Source: Trema orientale (lineage: Eukaryota > Streptophyta > Magnoliopsida > Rosales > Cannabaceae). Taken from it: a DNA stretch of 64,000 nucleotides. Made by a program: the position numbers and the translations under genes. The notes under the pieces were generated by a model. That model had not been told where the DNA came from, did no database searches, and saw only the letters and a list, made by a program, of their open reading frames with translations. Below, in pieces: positions 50,568 through 62,866 of this stretch; position 1 is the stretch's first letter, and each line of letters begins with the position of its first letter. The DNA is taken from positions 1,352,185 through 1,416,184 of the forward strand of contig JXTC01000004.1 in NCBI GenBank assembly GCA_002914845.1. The letters are read 5' to 3'.

Positions 50568-52482
50568 AAAGCAGATGTGATATATCATGTATTCCCATTC
50601 CTTCTAGGTGGTCCTCAAATACATTGGTAGCCAAAGATTTGGTAAAAAGATCAGCAAGATTCTCTGCAGATACTATCTTACTCACTATCACGTCTCCTCT
50701 TTGAACAATTTTTCCGAGTACACGATATCTCCTTTCTATGTGTTTTCTCCTCTTGTGGCTTCTAGGTTCTCTAGAGTTAGCAACTGTTCCACTGTTATCA
50801 CAGTAGAGTGTTATGGGTTGCTGTGCTCCAAGTACTACTTCGAGATCCATAAGGAAATTACAAAACCAGACCGCCTCTTTTGCTGCTACAGAAGCTGTCA
50901 CATATTCGGCCTCCATGATTGAATCCGCAATATAAGATTGCTTGATACTCCTCCATATAATGGCTCCACCACCAAGGGTAAATACTGAACCAGATATTGA
51001 TCTTCTAGAATCTTTATCATATTAAAAATCCGAATCAGTAGATCCAACAGGTGTTAGATCTTCTCTAGAATGTACAAGCATATGATTTTTAGTTCTCCGA
51101 AGATACTTTAGAATATGCTTGACTGTACCCCAATATTCAGGTCCTGGATTGGATTGGTAACGACTTACAATCCCAACAGCAAAACAAATATCTAGTCTTA
51201 TGCAAAGTATGGCATATATGAGACTTCTTTCTATCTGTTCTTTCTCTTCTTCTGTTTTAGGAGAATTCTCATTAGACAGAGTAATTCCTTTTCAAAAGGA
51301 TGTTAAACTTTTTTTGGAATTTTGCATTACAAACCTAACCAGTATTTTGTCTATGTAGGAAGCTTGTGATAAAGCTATACGTTTATTCTTTCTGTCTCGT
51401 AGGATCTGTATTCCTAGAACATAGCAAGCTTCACTTAAGTCTTTCATATCAAACTATTGTAATAACCAAACTTTCACTGATGATAATGATCCAACATCAT
51501 TCTCAATGATTAGAATATCATCAACATACAGTACCAGAAAAATCACTTTATTATCCTGAATTCTTTTATAGACATAAGGTTCATCTATATTTTGTTCAAA
51601 ACTATAAGACTTAATTGCTTCATCAAATCTTATGTTCCAAGATCTAGACACTTGCTTGAGTCCATAAATAGATATCTTAAATTCACAAACTTTTCTTTCT
51701 TGACCCTTTTCAATGAATCCCTCTGATTGTATCATATAGATACGTTCATCAAGATTGCCATTCAGGAATGCAGTCTTGACATCCATTTGCCATATCTCAT
51801 AATCAAGAGATGTAGCAATGGATAAGAGTATACAAATAGACTTGATCATAGCTACAGGAGAGAAGGTTTCTTCATAGTCGATATCTTCCTTCTGTGTATA
51901 ACCTTTTGCAACTAATCTTGCCTTGAAAGTCTCCACTTTTCCGTCTCTTCCCCTCTTTCTTTTATAGACCCACTTACACCCAATGAGTTTTATCCTTCCC
52001 GGTAGATCTACAAGTTCCCAGACTTTATTAGAGTACATAGACTCTATTTCGGATTCCATTGCCTTTTGCCAGAGATCTTTGTCAATATCATCCATTGCCT
52101 CAATGTAGGTGTAAGGATTAGATTCTTGGTCACAAAACTCTCTTATTTCTAAGTATCTTTCAGGTTGTCTCATAACTCTCCCACTATGACGAGGATCCGA
52201 TGTGTATTGAATTTCAAGTGATTTATCTTTCCTAAGTGTTTTCTCAATCTTATCTTCTATAGATTGGCTGATAGCATCACCATTTAATTCTTCAAAAACT
52301 AACTTACTTTTGGATTTGAAATCTTTCATATAGTTTTCTTCCAAGAAAGTAGCATTTGTACTCATAAACACTTTTTTTTCTTCAATACTATAGAAATAAT
52401 ACCCTCTCGTCCCTTTTGGGTAACCTACAAGTAGACACAATTCAGATCGTGATTTCAGCTTAGTCGTTTTCCCTTTCAGCAC
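50566..52482 (-). pseudogene. copia reverse transcriptase and RNase H
   Basis: A 342-residue open stretch (51454-52482) covers the capsid-distal linker and most of the reverse transcriptase: WVYKRKRGRDGKVETFKARL, DYEETFSPVAMIKS, the first catalytic Asp in WQMDVKTAFLNGNL, IYGLKQVSRSWN and YVDDILII. After a break (50917-51453, with stops and frame changes) RNase H resumes at 50566-50916: MEAEYVTASVAAKEAVWF, LYCDNSGTVANS, HIERRYRVL and ADLFTKSL. Two main lesions separate it from an open frame. Confidence 0.9.
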
Positions 52483-53361
52483 GTATGCAGGACAACCCCA
52501 AATATGGATATGACGTAAACTAGGTTTATGTCCTTTCCATAGTTCAAATAGTGTCTTAGGTACTGACTTAGAAGGAACTCTATTCAGCAGCTACATAGCA
52601 TTTTCTAAGGCATAACCCCAAAAAGATGCGGGTAATTATGAATAACTGAACATCATCCTAACCATATCCAAAAGTGTCATATTTCTTCTTTCAGCAACAC
52701 CATTTAGTTGAGGCGTACCAGGTACTATGAGTTGAGATAGGATCCCATTATCTGTGAGAAATTCAACGAATTCCCAGAGAGGTATTCACCACCTCGATCA
52801 GATCAAAAGGTCTTTATGTTCTTTCCTAACTATTTTTCATTTTCTGCTCTGAACTTTTTCAAAAGAATCCGATTTGCGTTGTATTGGGTAAACATAACCA
52901 AATTTAGAATAATTATCCGTAAACGTAATGAAGTATTCAAAACCTCTTCGAGCTTGAATATTCATAGGCCCGCAGACATCAATGTGCACTAACTCAAGAT
53001 ATTCTTGAACTCTAGGACCTTTTCCAAAAAATGGTCTTTTAGTCATTTTACCTTCCAGGCTGGATTCGCAAGTTGGTAATGGTTTGACTTCTAACGAACT
53101 TAGAAGTCCGTCATTGATTAACCTTTGAATTCTATTTAGGTTAATATGACTGAGTCCCAAATGCCTGAGATAAGTTTCATCATTAGTACTCATTTTCACT
53201 TTCTTATATTTAGGTTCTACATATTCAAAATCATTTTCAAGGTTGTGCAATGAGATACTTTTAGGTTGAATAAAGAAAAGATTATTCCTATGAGTACCAA
53301 TGCAAATTAGACTTTTATTCTTTCTAATAGATTCTTTATTATCAAAATGAATAGAATAACC
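52483..53361 (-). pseudogene. copia integrase remains
   Basis: The frame 52837-53250 holds LRHLGLSHINLNRIQRLI (zinc-binding region, partly degraded), VHIDVCGPMNIQARRGFEYF and ITFTDNYSKFGYVYPI with the first catalytic Asp. Further on, in other frames, are DNGILSQLIVPGTPQLNGVA and ERRN with the second Asp and the Glu. Stops lie near 52770-52835 and 52590-52660. Confidence 0.85.
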
Positions 53362-54297
53362 CTATCTCATCAAATAGGAAACAGAAATCAAATTCTGTTT
53401 AAACACCGGAATATAGTAACAATTCTTTATTTCTAAAAACCTAAAATCATCGAAGTTCAAAATAACATCTCCCATTGCACGAGCTTCAACTATTGAGCCA
53501 TCTTCCAATTGTAGCGTGAACTCTTCACTAGCGAACTTCCTAGTTTTCTTGAACCCCTGCAAAGTATTACAAACATGGTCAGTGGCTCCCGAATCTACGA
53601 TCCAAGAATCGATAGAATCAATCACATGAAAAGCCTTAATGAATAGCAAATTGTCATTACCTTGTTTGTCCTTGCCGTTGTCCTTCTCCTTCTTAAGGGC
53701 TAGGTAAGTTTTGCAGTTTCTCTTCCAATGTCCATCTTCACTGCAGTGGAAATATTTTTCTTTTGGTTTGGCATCTTTTTTGGTCTTCTTTTTCTTTGGA
53801 GCCAGAGAAGCAGGAGTCTTTTTCTTCCCCTTACCTTTGCCTTTCGACTTAGGTTTGGAAGAACTAGCTTGAACTATATTAGTCTCTGCTGATCCTAACT
53901 TATTCTTCTTAAGAATATTCTCAGTAATTTGCAGATCTTTCATCAGGCCAGTAAGAGTATAATCCTTCTGGCGAATCTCATGATCAATCTTAAATTGATT
54001 AAAGGTGTCTGACAATGTGTTCAAAACCATGTCAATTTAGGTGTCACAATCAATTTCAGCTCCAAGGATTTCCAGTTCGTTAAGGTATGCGATGACTTTC
54101 ATCATATGTTCCCGAATTGGTGTACCCTTCTTTTGACGAAAATTTATGAATGCACTTGTGGCCTCATTTCTGGCTTGATGACCGAGACTGACGAATATTT
54201 CATCAACACTCAGCTTCATGTCAGTAGCAGTATCTATCCCATGATATTGTTGTTCCAATATATTGCTCATTGAGCCAGGTATATAGCACTTAGCCAT
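53362..54297 (-). pseudogene. copia gag and protease, one in-frame stop
   Basis: Two parts in the same frame (54037-54297 and 53362-54030) are separated by a single TAA at a site where relatives have Gln. The gag part shows AKCYIPGSMSN and FRQKKGTPIREHMMKVIAYL. A lysine-rich linker precedes the zinc knuckle FHCSEDGHWKRNC. The protease active site is WIVDSGATDHVCN, followed by the conserved IPVFKQNLISVSYL. Confidence 0.88.
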
Positions 54298-54769
54298 CTC
54301 ATCAGATTGCTTCTACTTATCATATAAGTTTCTTTCATCGTTGGTGGATTCCTTAGTTAGCGAAGCAGGACATAAAGTGGTGAGAACCTACTTGTATTTA
54401 TCAGCAGTAAGCACTATGTCTAGGTTACATTTCCAGTCTACATAGTTTTCACCATCTAGCTTATTTTGTGTGAATAAAGTGGATAAATGATTAAGTACCA
54501 TATCTACTGAAAACAAATAAATATTCCATGTATAAGCAAACAACATATAGTATATTTCAAATAATTAACATAATATATTAAATATACAATATGTAAGTGA
54601 AGTATCCTTAAGACTATCACTTATATTCATGGTAATTTGACCTACCATTGATTATAAACCTCCTACGGGAAGTTATGCAATTAACAAGTCAAACTGAAAT
54701 AATTTCAATTAGTAAATAGACAGATAACTCTTATCCCGTATTTCTAACTACCATTCTTTTTGGTCCTCT

Positions 54770-55632
54770 AATCGACTAAACTCACCATCTGTACACTGCA
54801 CCTCACCGTCATCCACGCACCAGCCCTTGGTGATCGCCACTCTCTGATGAGCAGGCGCTGATTGACCTCGCCATGTTTTGCCACTCGACACTGAAAATTG
54901 GTCCATTCAATTAGAACACTGGAAAACCTCACGTTCATTATGTAGATGATACAGAACTCACATATCTCATGAATAAGCATTACGGAATTAGGCAATAGTT
55001 AGTGCATTTATGGTAGACTTGTATAGTATGTACTGTGTTTTGGAGTAAATTTTGATATTAGTTTATAAATATGAATTTTTGATAAATCTATTCTGGAAAC
55101 TGGTATTTTGAAAAATGTTTGAAATGAAGATAACTAACCATGCAGGAATTTATGAAATAAAAATAATATTTATTTTAAACACTTTTGATCATTCTTTTAC
55201 TAAGTGTTAGCCCACCCCATTCCTTCCTCCTTAGGTGGTATTTAGTCTGATTTAGATAAGGAGATTTAAAAGATGGCACTAAAAGTTTAATACTAGTTGT
55301 TTATCTTAAAAATTCCTACGATACTTATTAGTATGAAAATAAGTAAGAATTTTACGTTGTTGTGAGGGTTTTATTTGAAAAATTGATTGTGGTCTATATA
55401 AATTATGTCTATGGTGATGTATAATGAATTTGTGGTGCACAATTTTAAATAATTATTATTTTTGTAATCTACGTTTAAAGGGTGATATATTAATTGTGAG
55501 ATTAATTCTATTTAAATATTATTAGAGTCCAGTAAAACTTTTAGAAATTTATTTAATTTTTAAAATTAAATTTTAGTATTTCAAATTATGAAATACCCAT
55601 TCTGTCATTGACCTTGGCCTCGGGTCGTGATA
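54770..55632 (+). repeat. 3' LTR of the gypsy element, internally shortened
   Basis: The first part (about 54800-54900) matches the 5' LTR around 42320-42440; the second part (about 54930-55632) matches 43600-44306. The 1.1 kb of 5' LTR between them is absent here, and the extreme left end is also missing. It ends cgtgata, where the 5' LTR has catgaca. Confidence 0.75.
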
Positions 55633-55639
55633 AGATCTA

Positions 55640-56410
55640 ACAAGTTAAGCATAGATTAATTAAAATGATAAAGCATTGACATATCTCAAGACTCCTTATT
55701 CTACCATCTGGTCTTCACTTTTAATAAAGGTCAATGAGGCTTTCTTGCCTAGCGACTACAACGACGCGAAAATACATACAGGTAGAAGGAAAAATACCTT
55801 CAATAGAATAATAGAATTTGAAATTACATAATATTCTTATAAAATATTGATTAAAATTACATTATATCCAATATTTGTGTACTGGAATTCAATTGAAATG
55901 AAAAAAAAAATGGTCTTTGCATCGATATGAGTTTGGGAAGATGAAAAAAAAAAAAAAGCAAAGAACTGACCGATGTAAACTTCTGAAACCTCATCCGCAT
56001 ATAATGAGTTTTATTCGTAAAAGACCATGTCATGAGTTTGTGATAATATATTTTTATTTGGGGGTGTTGATTGAAATTAGGATCAATATATGGATTTTTT
56101 TTCTTTTTTTCCAAACTGAAAATAAGTGGGTTGAAGATGAGTAGAGCAAGAAATTAAGTGTGTCAAGAAACATCTTTTATTGTATAGACTTCTGTCATAT
56201 CATCACTTTTGTTTGATCTAAAACTCTAAAAAAATACTCTTATAAGTAGGAGAGATTTTGCCCTTTTCCTACACTAGAATTCTCCCCTGAGGTTTATAAG
56301 AATAGATAGTTAACTATTGTCTTTAGCCATAATAGAATGGGTAATTTTGAGATTTCTCGAAGGGAAAAAAAACAAAAAAATATATAGGCTTTTATTTATG
56401 CATGGTAGTT
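55640..56410. other. Intergenic spacer, no gene recognised
   Basis: AT-rich flank of the gypsy element with short spurious frames. Confidence 0.45.
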
Positions 56411-56882
56411 GGGAAACATTAATAAATATCATTTTTAAAATCATATTTCTATAAATACCTATTTTTTATCTTTATTTCGCCTGTACCAATTTTTATACCT
56501 ATTTTTGGAGAAATGTGGACTACCAGTGCTTTACATATGAAATTTATATTACAGTATACATTTAATATAATGAAATTACATTTTATGAATAAAAATTATA
56601 CCAAAACTTGCACACATTTTAAAGTGTATACCGTATGTCAAATTTATAGTGAAAATTATAATCCATAGTAAATATTTATATTATAAATGTATACCGTTCA
56701 TGTTTCACATATTAAATGTGTATCTTATAAGTAAAAATTTACATTGTAAATATATATCACTCATATTTTACATATGAAATGTATACTATAAAAACATATA
56801 TTTTATATTTTTATGAAAGAAAAATTAAAACGGGTATTTATAAAAATAAGATATAAAACCGGGTACTAAGTATAAATTTCTC
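56411..56882. mobile_element. Second copy of the 37.2-kb hAT-type MITE
   Basis: It follows the 37230-37644 element in the same orientation from end to end: start gggaaacattaataaatatc, shared ataaatacctattttttat, ggagaaatgtggac, aaatgtgtatc, and end gggtactaagtataaatttc. It is more diverged internally and its target duplication is no longer clear. Confidence 0.65.
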
Positions 56883-56883
56883 G

Positions 56884-57290
56884 TGATAGAACAGTGTATG
56901 AGGCCCATGGACCCATTTCAAACTAATCCTGATCACTTAGAAGACCGAAACTATTCAAATACTAGTAGAGGCACGCGCGAGTTAATTTGTACTTAAATAT
57001 ACAGAGAGGTAAGCTAAAGCAAATTCAATGGAATCTTAGATTAATATGACATGAGAATTGTTCCCCAGTACTGTCGTTTTTCACTGTTCGTCTGTTCCTT
57101 ATACATAACCAAATAAGTAACAGACTAATTTCCTCATTAAGAAATGTTGGGTTAAGACAAAGTTATACTCGCATTTTTAGATGTACAACATTAATAAAAG
57201 TTGAAAGGATTACTATTAGTCCTCACACGTTCTAGCAGTTGCAGGACGTGTTTGTGTCCACATATTTTCTCAACATACTTTACTTTTGAA
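56884..57290. other. Intergenic spacer, no gene recognised
   Basis: Nothing recognisable apart from ordinary AT-rich DNA. Confidence 0.4.
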
Positions 57291-57296
57291 AGCAAA

Positions 57297-57983
57297 TTGG
57301 CTACGTTTGGAATGCAAGATAAAGATTAAATTGAATTGGATTAAATTAATCATCTGTTTGGTGCACATATATGAGAGAGATTTGATTAGATTAAAATAAT
57401 CTATCCCAAAAATAATATCATTAGAAAAAGATAATCTTATCCTCTTGAGAATTTAGGATTGCGAGGGATTAGGAATTTGATTAAAAGTAATAGAATATTT
57501 TTGTAGTAGTAAAAAATGGTACTTTTCAAAATTAAACTTTAAAAGTGGTATTTTCTAAATTACCGTTTAAAGTGGTAAAACGAAAAACAGGTTTTTTCAA
57601 AACATTTTTTTAGAAGTAGTAATTTTGCAAATAATTTTATAAAAAAAATGATATTTTATCCAAATTAAGTTTTAAAATTGGGTTTTTAAAAAAAATTAAA
57701 AGTAGTATTTTTGTAAATAATTTTTTTAAAATGATATTTTATAAAATTGAGTTTGAAAATGGTATTTTTCTAAATTAATTTTTAAAAATTATATTTTTCT
57801 AATTAATCAAACATTATTTAGTTAAAACTATGAAATGCATATATTAATTCTATCATAACAAAAAGTAGCACACCAAATATGAGATAGGATTGGACTAATC
57901 CTATCTTATCTTATTCTATTAAATCCAATCTAATTCTTTAAAATAGTTCAATCATACCTATCTTGTATACCAAACGAAGCCAA
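57297..57983. mobile_element. Fold-back element, about 690 bp, with degenerate internal repeats
   Basis: The left end ttggctacgtttggaatg, caagataaagatt is mirrored by the right end atcttgtataccaaacgaag, ccaa. The subterminal stretches (ttggattaaattaatc versus ttaaatccaatctaatt) also pair. Between about 57490 and 57800 variants of aaaagtggtattttctaaatt recur every 30-50 bases. The same words fill the MITE at 34000-34727. Non-coding. Confidence 0.55.
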
Positions 57984-57984
57984 A

Positions 57985-59075
57985 AAACAATCTTATATTA
58001 ATACTGGTTCATCCGAACATTAACGAGTTTTAAAGTTGTGCTCCGATTAGTTGTCCATCCTCAATGAACGACCTAGATTAGTTAGTTGCCTTGCTAGGAA
58101 ATTTAGTTTTCCTATAATTATATAGTCCACATATTTGTTAGTTATAATTATATTGGGATATGCTTTTTTGTATGGATCCTAATTAGTGATTTAATTAAGT
58201 TGAGTCATAATATCTAATTGGATATGGACTGACAGTGTGGATACCCAATTAAGTGACCTATTTAGGGTTGAATGATACCTTAACTGTGTCAACTATATAT
58301 AGTTTATTTTAGGGTTACAGTCCTCATGCCAAAATTTTCATGTCTGTCATCACTGATAGAGGTATTCATTGAGTAGACCTTTAGGCTTTTGGCAGTGAAA
58401 GATTCTAACCTTCAGGCTCTCTATCGCTTTTTGTTTCCACCTTTGTGATTATTACTAAGTTCTCAGCCAATTATTATTGCTATGGATACATGTAAACTCA
58501 ACAACCCTTGACCTAATTATTTAGCATGAATGATCATAAGATTGTATTAGGTTAATTCAATCCTTGTTTTTGTCTAATACGCCTATGCTTGATTATAGCA
58601 AATCTTTTATTTTGAACTTCCAAGATTCCTTAGGAAGTTACCATGCAATTTCCTTCGACCAAAAGAAGTTGCGCACTATAGCCATAAGAAAGCTCATTCT
58701 TCTGCTTAGCCCAGGCAATTTCACTACAAATATTGACACAAAGTGCCTGCTATTATATATATATAACTTATCAACCACATACAACTATTGCTAGTTGGAC
58801 TTTGAAAGCTAGCTTGTTTTATTCAAACTTGGGGCGAGTGGGATGATAGACTGAAGAGCAAGCTAGATTACCTAAACCATGCATGATTCATGCTTACCGA
58901 CTTAATTTATAGTGTGTTCTCCATTGAATTCACGGATTGACATTCTTAAATTAATGCTTTTTTTTTTTTTTATATGCATTAGTGAATAAAAAATTTAATA
59001 CGGTAATTCTTGATTAGTTTCCTTCTTTTCATTTAATTTTTGAAGAGTAGTTGTTACATATGTTTTTAAATAGAA
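57985..59075. other. Intergenic spacer, no gene recognised
   Basis: Short frames only; T-run near 58959-58971. Confidence 0.45.
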
Positions 59076-59077
59076 TA

Positions 59078-59252
59078 ATATTATGGGCACTTTATGGTGC
59101 TCGGTACCACATGATATCAGTTTTTTATGGGATGATGGAATACTCTTTAGGTGGAACCTCGTATGGAACCTAGCGTACTAATTATAATTCTCTAGTAAAA
59201 AGTTAACAACTCATGTAATGTTGGACATCTTAAGATATCACATAGCATTATT
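59078..59252. mobile_element. Small MITE, related to the one at 22983
   Basis: The left end tatgggcactttatggtg, then ctcggtaccacatgatatc resembles the right end of the 22983 element read in reverse (tataggcactatatggtgcc, taacaccatatgacat). The right end gatatcacatagcatta pairs loosely with the left. Non-coding. Confidence 0.5.
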
Positions 59253-62200
59253 CTTTTAGATATAAATGAGAGTTTTGTTTGGATAGTGTACAATAAAAGA
59301 GTTTTTTAAGGATCTAATTAGATTTTTGTTTTTTCTCTAGAAAAAATAAAGACAATGAAATAAATTTAAAAGTTTCATTACAACTCAAAAGTAGTTCAAA
59401 ACAACTTCCCCTGATTTTGTTCAAATTCTTCCCGTGGAACCTTAGGTATGCTTCTTTTGAAAGAGTTCCTAAAAACCGAAAGCGCGCTCTATTAATATTT
59501 CATCTAAACAAGCCTAAGCGCTTTTTTTTTTTTTTTTGGCTTTATTAACAAACTAGAAGTTTGCTTCTAAATCTGAAAGCAAACCAAACAAGACCAGAGA
59601 GAACTTATACTAGTAAATAGAAAAGTTATACATATTACGGAGTAAATTGACATGCTTAATTAGAGCTATTAAACATGCCATATCATGCCAGTGTGATCTA
59701 TTTAAGTTGGACACAAACATACTTTTGTGCCGTACGTGTTAGGCATGGCCTATTTTTCAGTTGTGTTGTGCTCAAAATTTAAAATCAATGGTCTGGTACG
59801 GCCTTTTAGTCTATTTCCAAATGTGTTGTGTTGTATGCGTCAGTCTGTACTTAGACATGTCCCTGTATTTAGCCGAAATTGACTTACCTAATTGGTAAAT
59901 TTTAGTACTATTTTATAAAGCTTTTTTTTCCCCTCCAAATCATTCAAATGTATAAAAAAATATTAATATAATAAATTAAATATAAACTTTCTAATTTTAC
60001 TTATCCAAACTCGGTACCTAATATGCTTTATATAGGGGGAAGCAATTAGGGTACAACCAAGATAGATATGTAAAATCCTAGACAATATTCTTCATATTAA
60101 TATAATAAGTATTAATATACCCTTATTAGTAAATTAAATTTTCTTCGAACGGACTCGACGCGTGTGTGTAACGAAGAGTATTTCGTCTTGAGCAATTTCG
60201 TTTGAATAATTAGGCTCCCGGATCTAACAAATACAAAGATAACCATATTCCTCCTCGGGTGAATGCCAAGTGTTGACCCAGCTTTTGATTAGTTTCTCAA
60301 AAGGAGTCGAGTAGACAGTACACCAAGGTGAACGCCAGTTTGCTCCTTGAAAATTTACAGAATAATGTTATTAATTTAATTATTACGTCTTTTTGGCACA
60401 CAGATATATAGTAGTATTATTTCATAAGCTCGCTGACGCATTGAAAATGCCAGTTGATAATGGATTACTTTCCACTTGCATAACGCCATATTCTAGTAAT
60501 TGGGATGTCGTAAGCTTCGGTTCAACTTCGCAAGTCTACCAATATATATTTCAAATTCTCTTTATCTTTTTCACCATTTTGATGTGTTGTTTTCCACAAT
60601 ATATACCAAAAACCTTGAGTTGTATTTACACTATTGCACGTATTTATGTAAACCAAATTGGCCAATATATATTTAAATAGGTTAATGGCGGAGACCCCAA
60701 CAAATCAAAAAGGAGAGAGACCGAGTATGGAAGTCAGCCTTACATATGGGCCCTTTTTTTTCGTCGTCCTTTGCCGTCACCAAAAGACAGTGTGTATTAA
60801 CTCTTAAAAGAATCGTAATGGGGTCTTTTATTTTTACACCCTTTTTAAAAATAAATAAATAAATAAAACAAAATAAAATTACGGAGTATATGAAACTTTT
60901 GTTTTTTGGAGGAAACATAATAAACAGTACTCTAAAAATAATAATAACAGTAATGGCAAGTTATATAAATTGATTTTTTTTTTTTGCATATACAGTGATC
61001 TAACCTTATGTTATTAATTTCTTAAAAAAGAAAAAAACGAAAAAACAAACATTATGGATATTATGCAGTGATATTCAATGTCATATAGAATGCAATCTAT
61101 AATTCAATACAATGTACCAAGACGATGATTAAAAGAGAGAAGAAAAAAAATGCTAGTGAAAAATAAGATTATATCTATTAGAGGAAGATTAAAGAAAGAA
61201 AAAGAAATTTAAAATAAAAGGGAAAATGGAGAAGAAGATCAGAGATGAGAATCAAGACAGAATAGAAGCTGCATAGAGAAGTCCGCGTTAGGCAGGAGGA
61301 AGCTTTCGTTTTTGGCAAGACTACACTAACTTGACCTAATTCATTTGTGTTTTATAGACCAAAGCTTCTCGCTGCTAATAATGGATTAGGTAAAAGAGGG
61401 CCAAAGTTAGATTCAAATATGATACCAATATTGCCTAACTTCGTAAGGTAGCTACCCGTCCAAACTGAGCATAACAGCTTATCATAGTTTTCTCTTTTTT
61501 ATTTTTTTATTTTTATTTTTCATTACATATTAGATGACTAGAATTAAAATTATATACACACAACAACTTCAATTTGTTACTACTGATCGATTAAGTACTA
61601 AACGGTGACAATGTTATTCTTATATATACGTTATATATTATGCGTTACATATAGTACTATAATACAATACATCATTCAGATTGGTGCTACACAACGGACG
61701 TAAATTTATGTACTTGTTAGTTTATTCGAGTAACTTTGATTTATTATTTTGTTAGGTTTTAATTTTAGGAGCATTTTCTTGCGGATAAACTACAAAAATT
61801 ATTTATTTATTCTTATAATGTAGACTATAATTAAAGTTATTAAATTATATCAATTAGATTCATTTTGTGTCGAATGTGTGAGCTTAAAGGGTGGTCAGAT
61901 TAATTGAGTACTCATTCAACTTAAATTACCTCACGATTATGCCTTTTACTTCTTAAAGGGTTACAATTCCTTTTGGATATGAAAAAAATATTGGAAAAGT
62001 GAAAGCATTTACCATATAAACTACATATGAAATGATCAGTTATTAATTGCTTCATGACATGCATGAAGGAAGATTCGTATAATATATTTTAGCCAACGCT
62101 ATACAAAGATCATCGTATGGGACGATATCACGATTCACGAGCCGAAATTTTATTATTAATCGGATAAATTATGAATATCAAATCAGCAAGCTCATATTCT

Positions 62201-62295
62201 TCATGATTTATTATTTTTTTAAAGGATATCGGTACGTAATTATTATTTTCAATAAATAGTAATTTAAAAATGTTTTTCAGCTCAAGATGGCAAAA

Positions 62296-62303
<8 letters not shown>
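59253..62303. other. Intergenic spacer, no gene recognised
   Basis: About 3 kb of AT-rich DNA with frames under 100 codons and no domains. It includes a T-run (59522-59537) and an A-rich stretch (61021-61045). Confidence 0.45.

Positions 62304-62331
<28 letters not shown>
62304..62331. repeat. (TA)n microsatellite
   Basis: Alternating TA following an A-run. Confidence 0.9.
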
Positions 62332-62791
62332 CATTACAGAATACAGATGACCCACGTAGTAGATTGTAACAGATCAAAAGATTTACTATATGGTACTCAC
62401 TAGTCACTACTGACATGTGGTAGCTTGTGATAATCTACCAACTAATTAAACCGGTGCTTTTTTTTTTTTTTAATTTTTTTTAAAGACCATTCACCTTAGT
62501 TACAAACCAATTATCAATATATTATTGGACAAAATGTATCCACCTAAATATAACAATGTTCAAAAAAAGACATTAATGTACAGTCAATATTGGGACCCTT
62601 AGGAAACTGCAAGGCAATTTCCTCTGATCCATCATAAAAGAAAAGTACAACTTTCTCTACAAAACCCTAGCATTTAGGCAGATTATAATGAGCAATTTCA
62701 ATGAAACTCCCCAACTATTATTGTACCTTTATTCGCTTAAAAAAAAAATAACGTTCTAAATTAAATTCAGCTATTTAGATACTCCCATCTT

Positions 62792-62803
62792 CTATATATT
62801 ATA
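62792..62803 (+). promoter_or_regulatory. TATA box of the CML gene
   Basis: tatatattatat lies 64 bases before the ATG, a normal distance for a plant promoter with a short leader. Positional inference. Confidence 0.5.
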
Positions 62804-62866
62804 TCTATCTGTTGTATATCTCTTGCTTGAAAAAACTCTATCATAATATTATTCTCTTTTTCTGCA

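Larger units (their letters stand above)
48906..54765 (-). mobile_element. Ty1/copia retrotransposon on the minus strand, nested in the gypsy element, 5' LTR missing
   Basis: Reading the minus strand from about 54300 down: gag, zinc knuckle, protease, integrase, reverse transcriptase, RNase H, polypurine tract, then one LTR (48906-50549). Integrase before reverse transcriptase defines Ty1/copia. Only the downstream LTR is present. On the right, a leader of about 450 bases runs straight into the gypsy 3' LTR, so the copia 5' LTR was deleted together with the end of the gypsy internal region. It has fewer stops than the host element, consistent with a younger insertion. Confidence 0.88.
41990..55632 (+). 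mobile_element. Decayed Ty3/gypsy (Tekay/Del-like) retrotransposon with a nested copia element
   Basis: The plus-strand order is LTR, tRNA-Met-type primer site, gag with zinc knuckle, protease, reverse transcriptase, RNase H, integrase, then a minus-strand copia element, then a second, shortened LTR. The domain order (integrase last) defines Ty3/gypsy. The end of the integrase region (LAYFLNLPM, then HNIFYVSMLKKY and SYKEQFVHILGR) resembles the Tekay/Del chromoviruses, which also have long LTRs. Candidate 5-bp flanks are agatt (41985-41989) and agatc (55633-55637), four of five matching. All coding parts are broken by stops. Confidence 0.85.
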
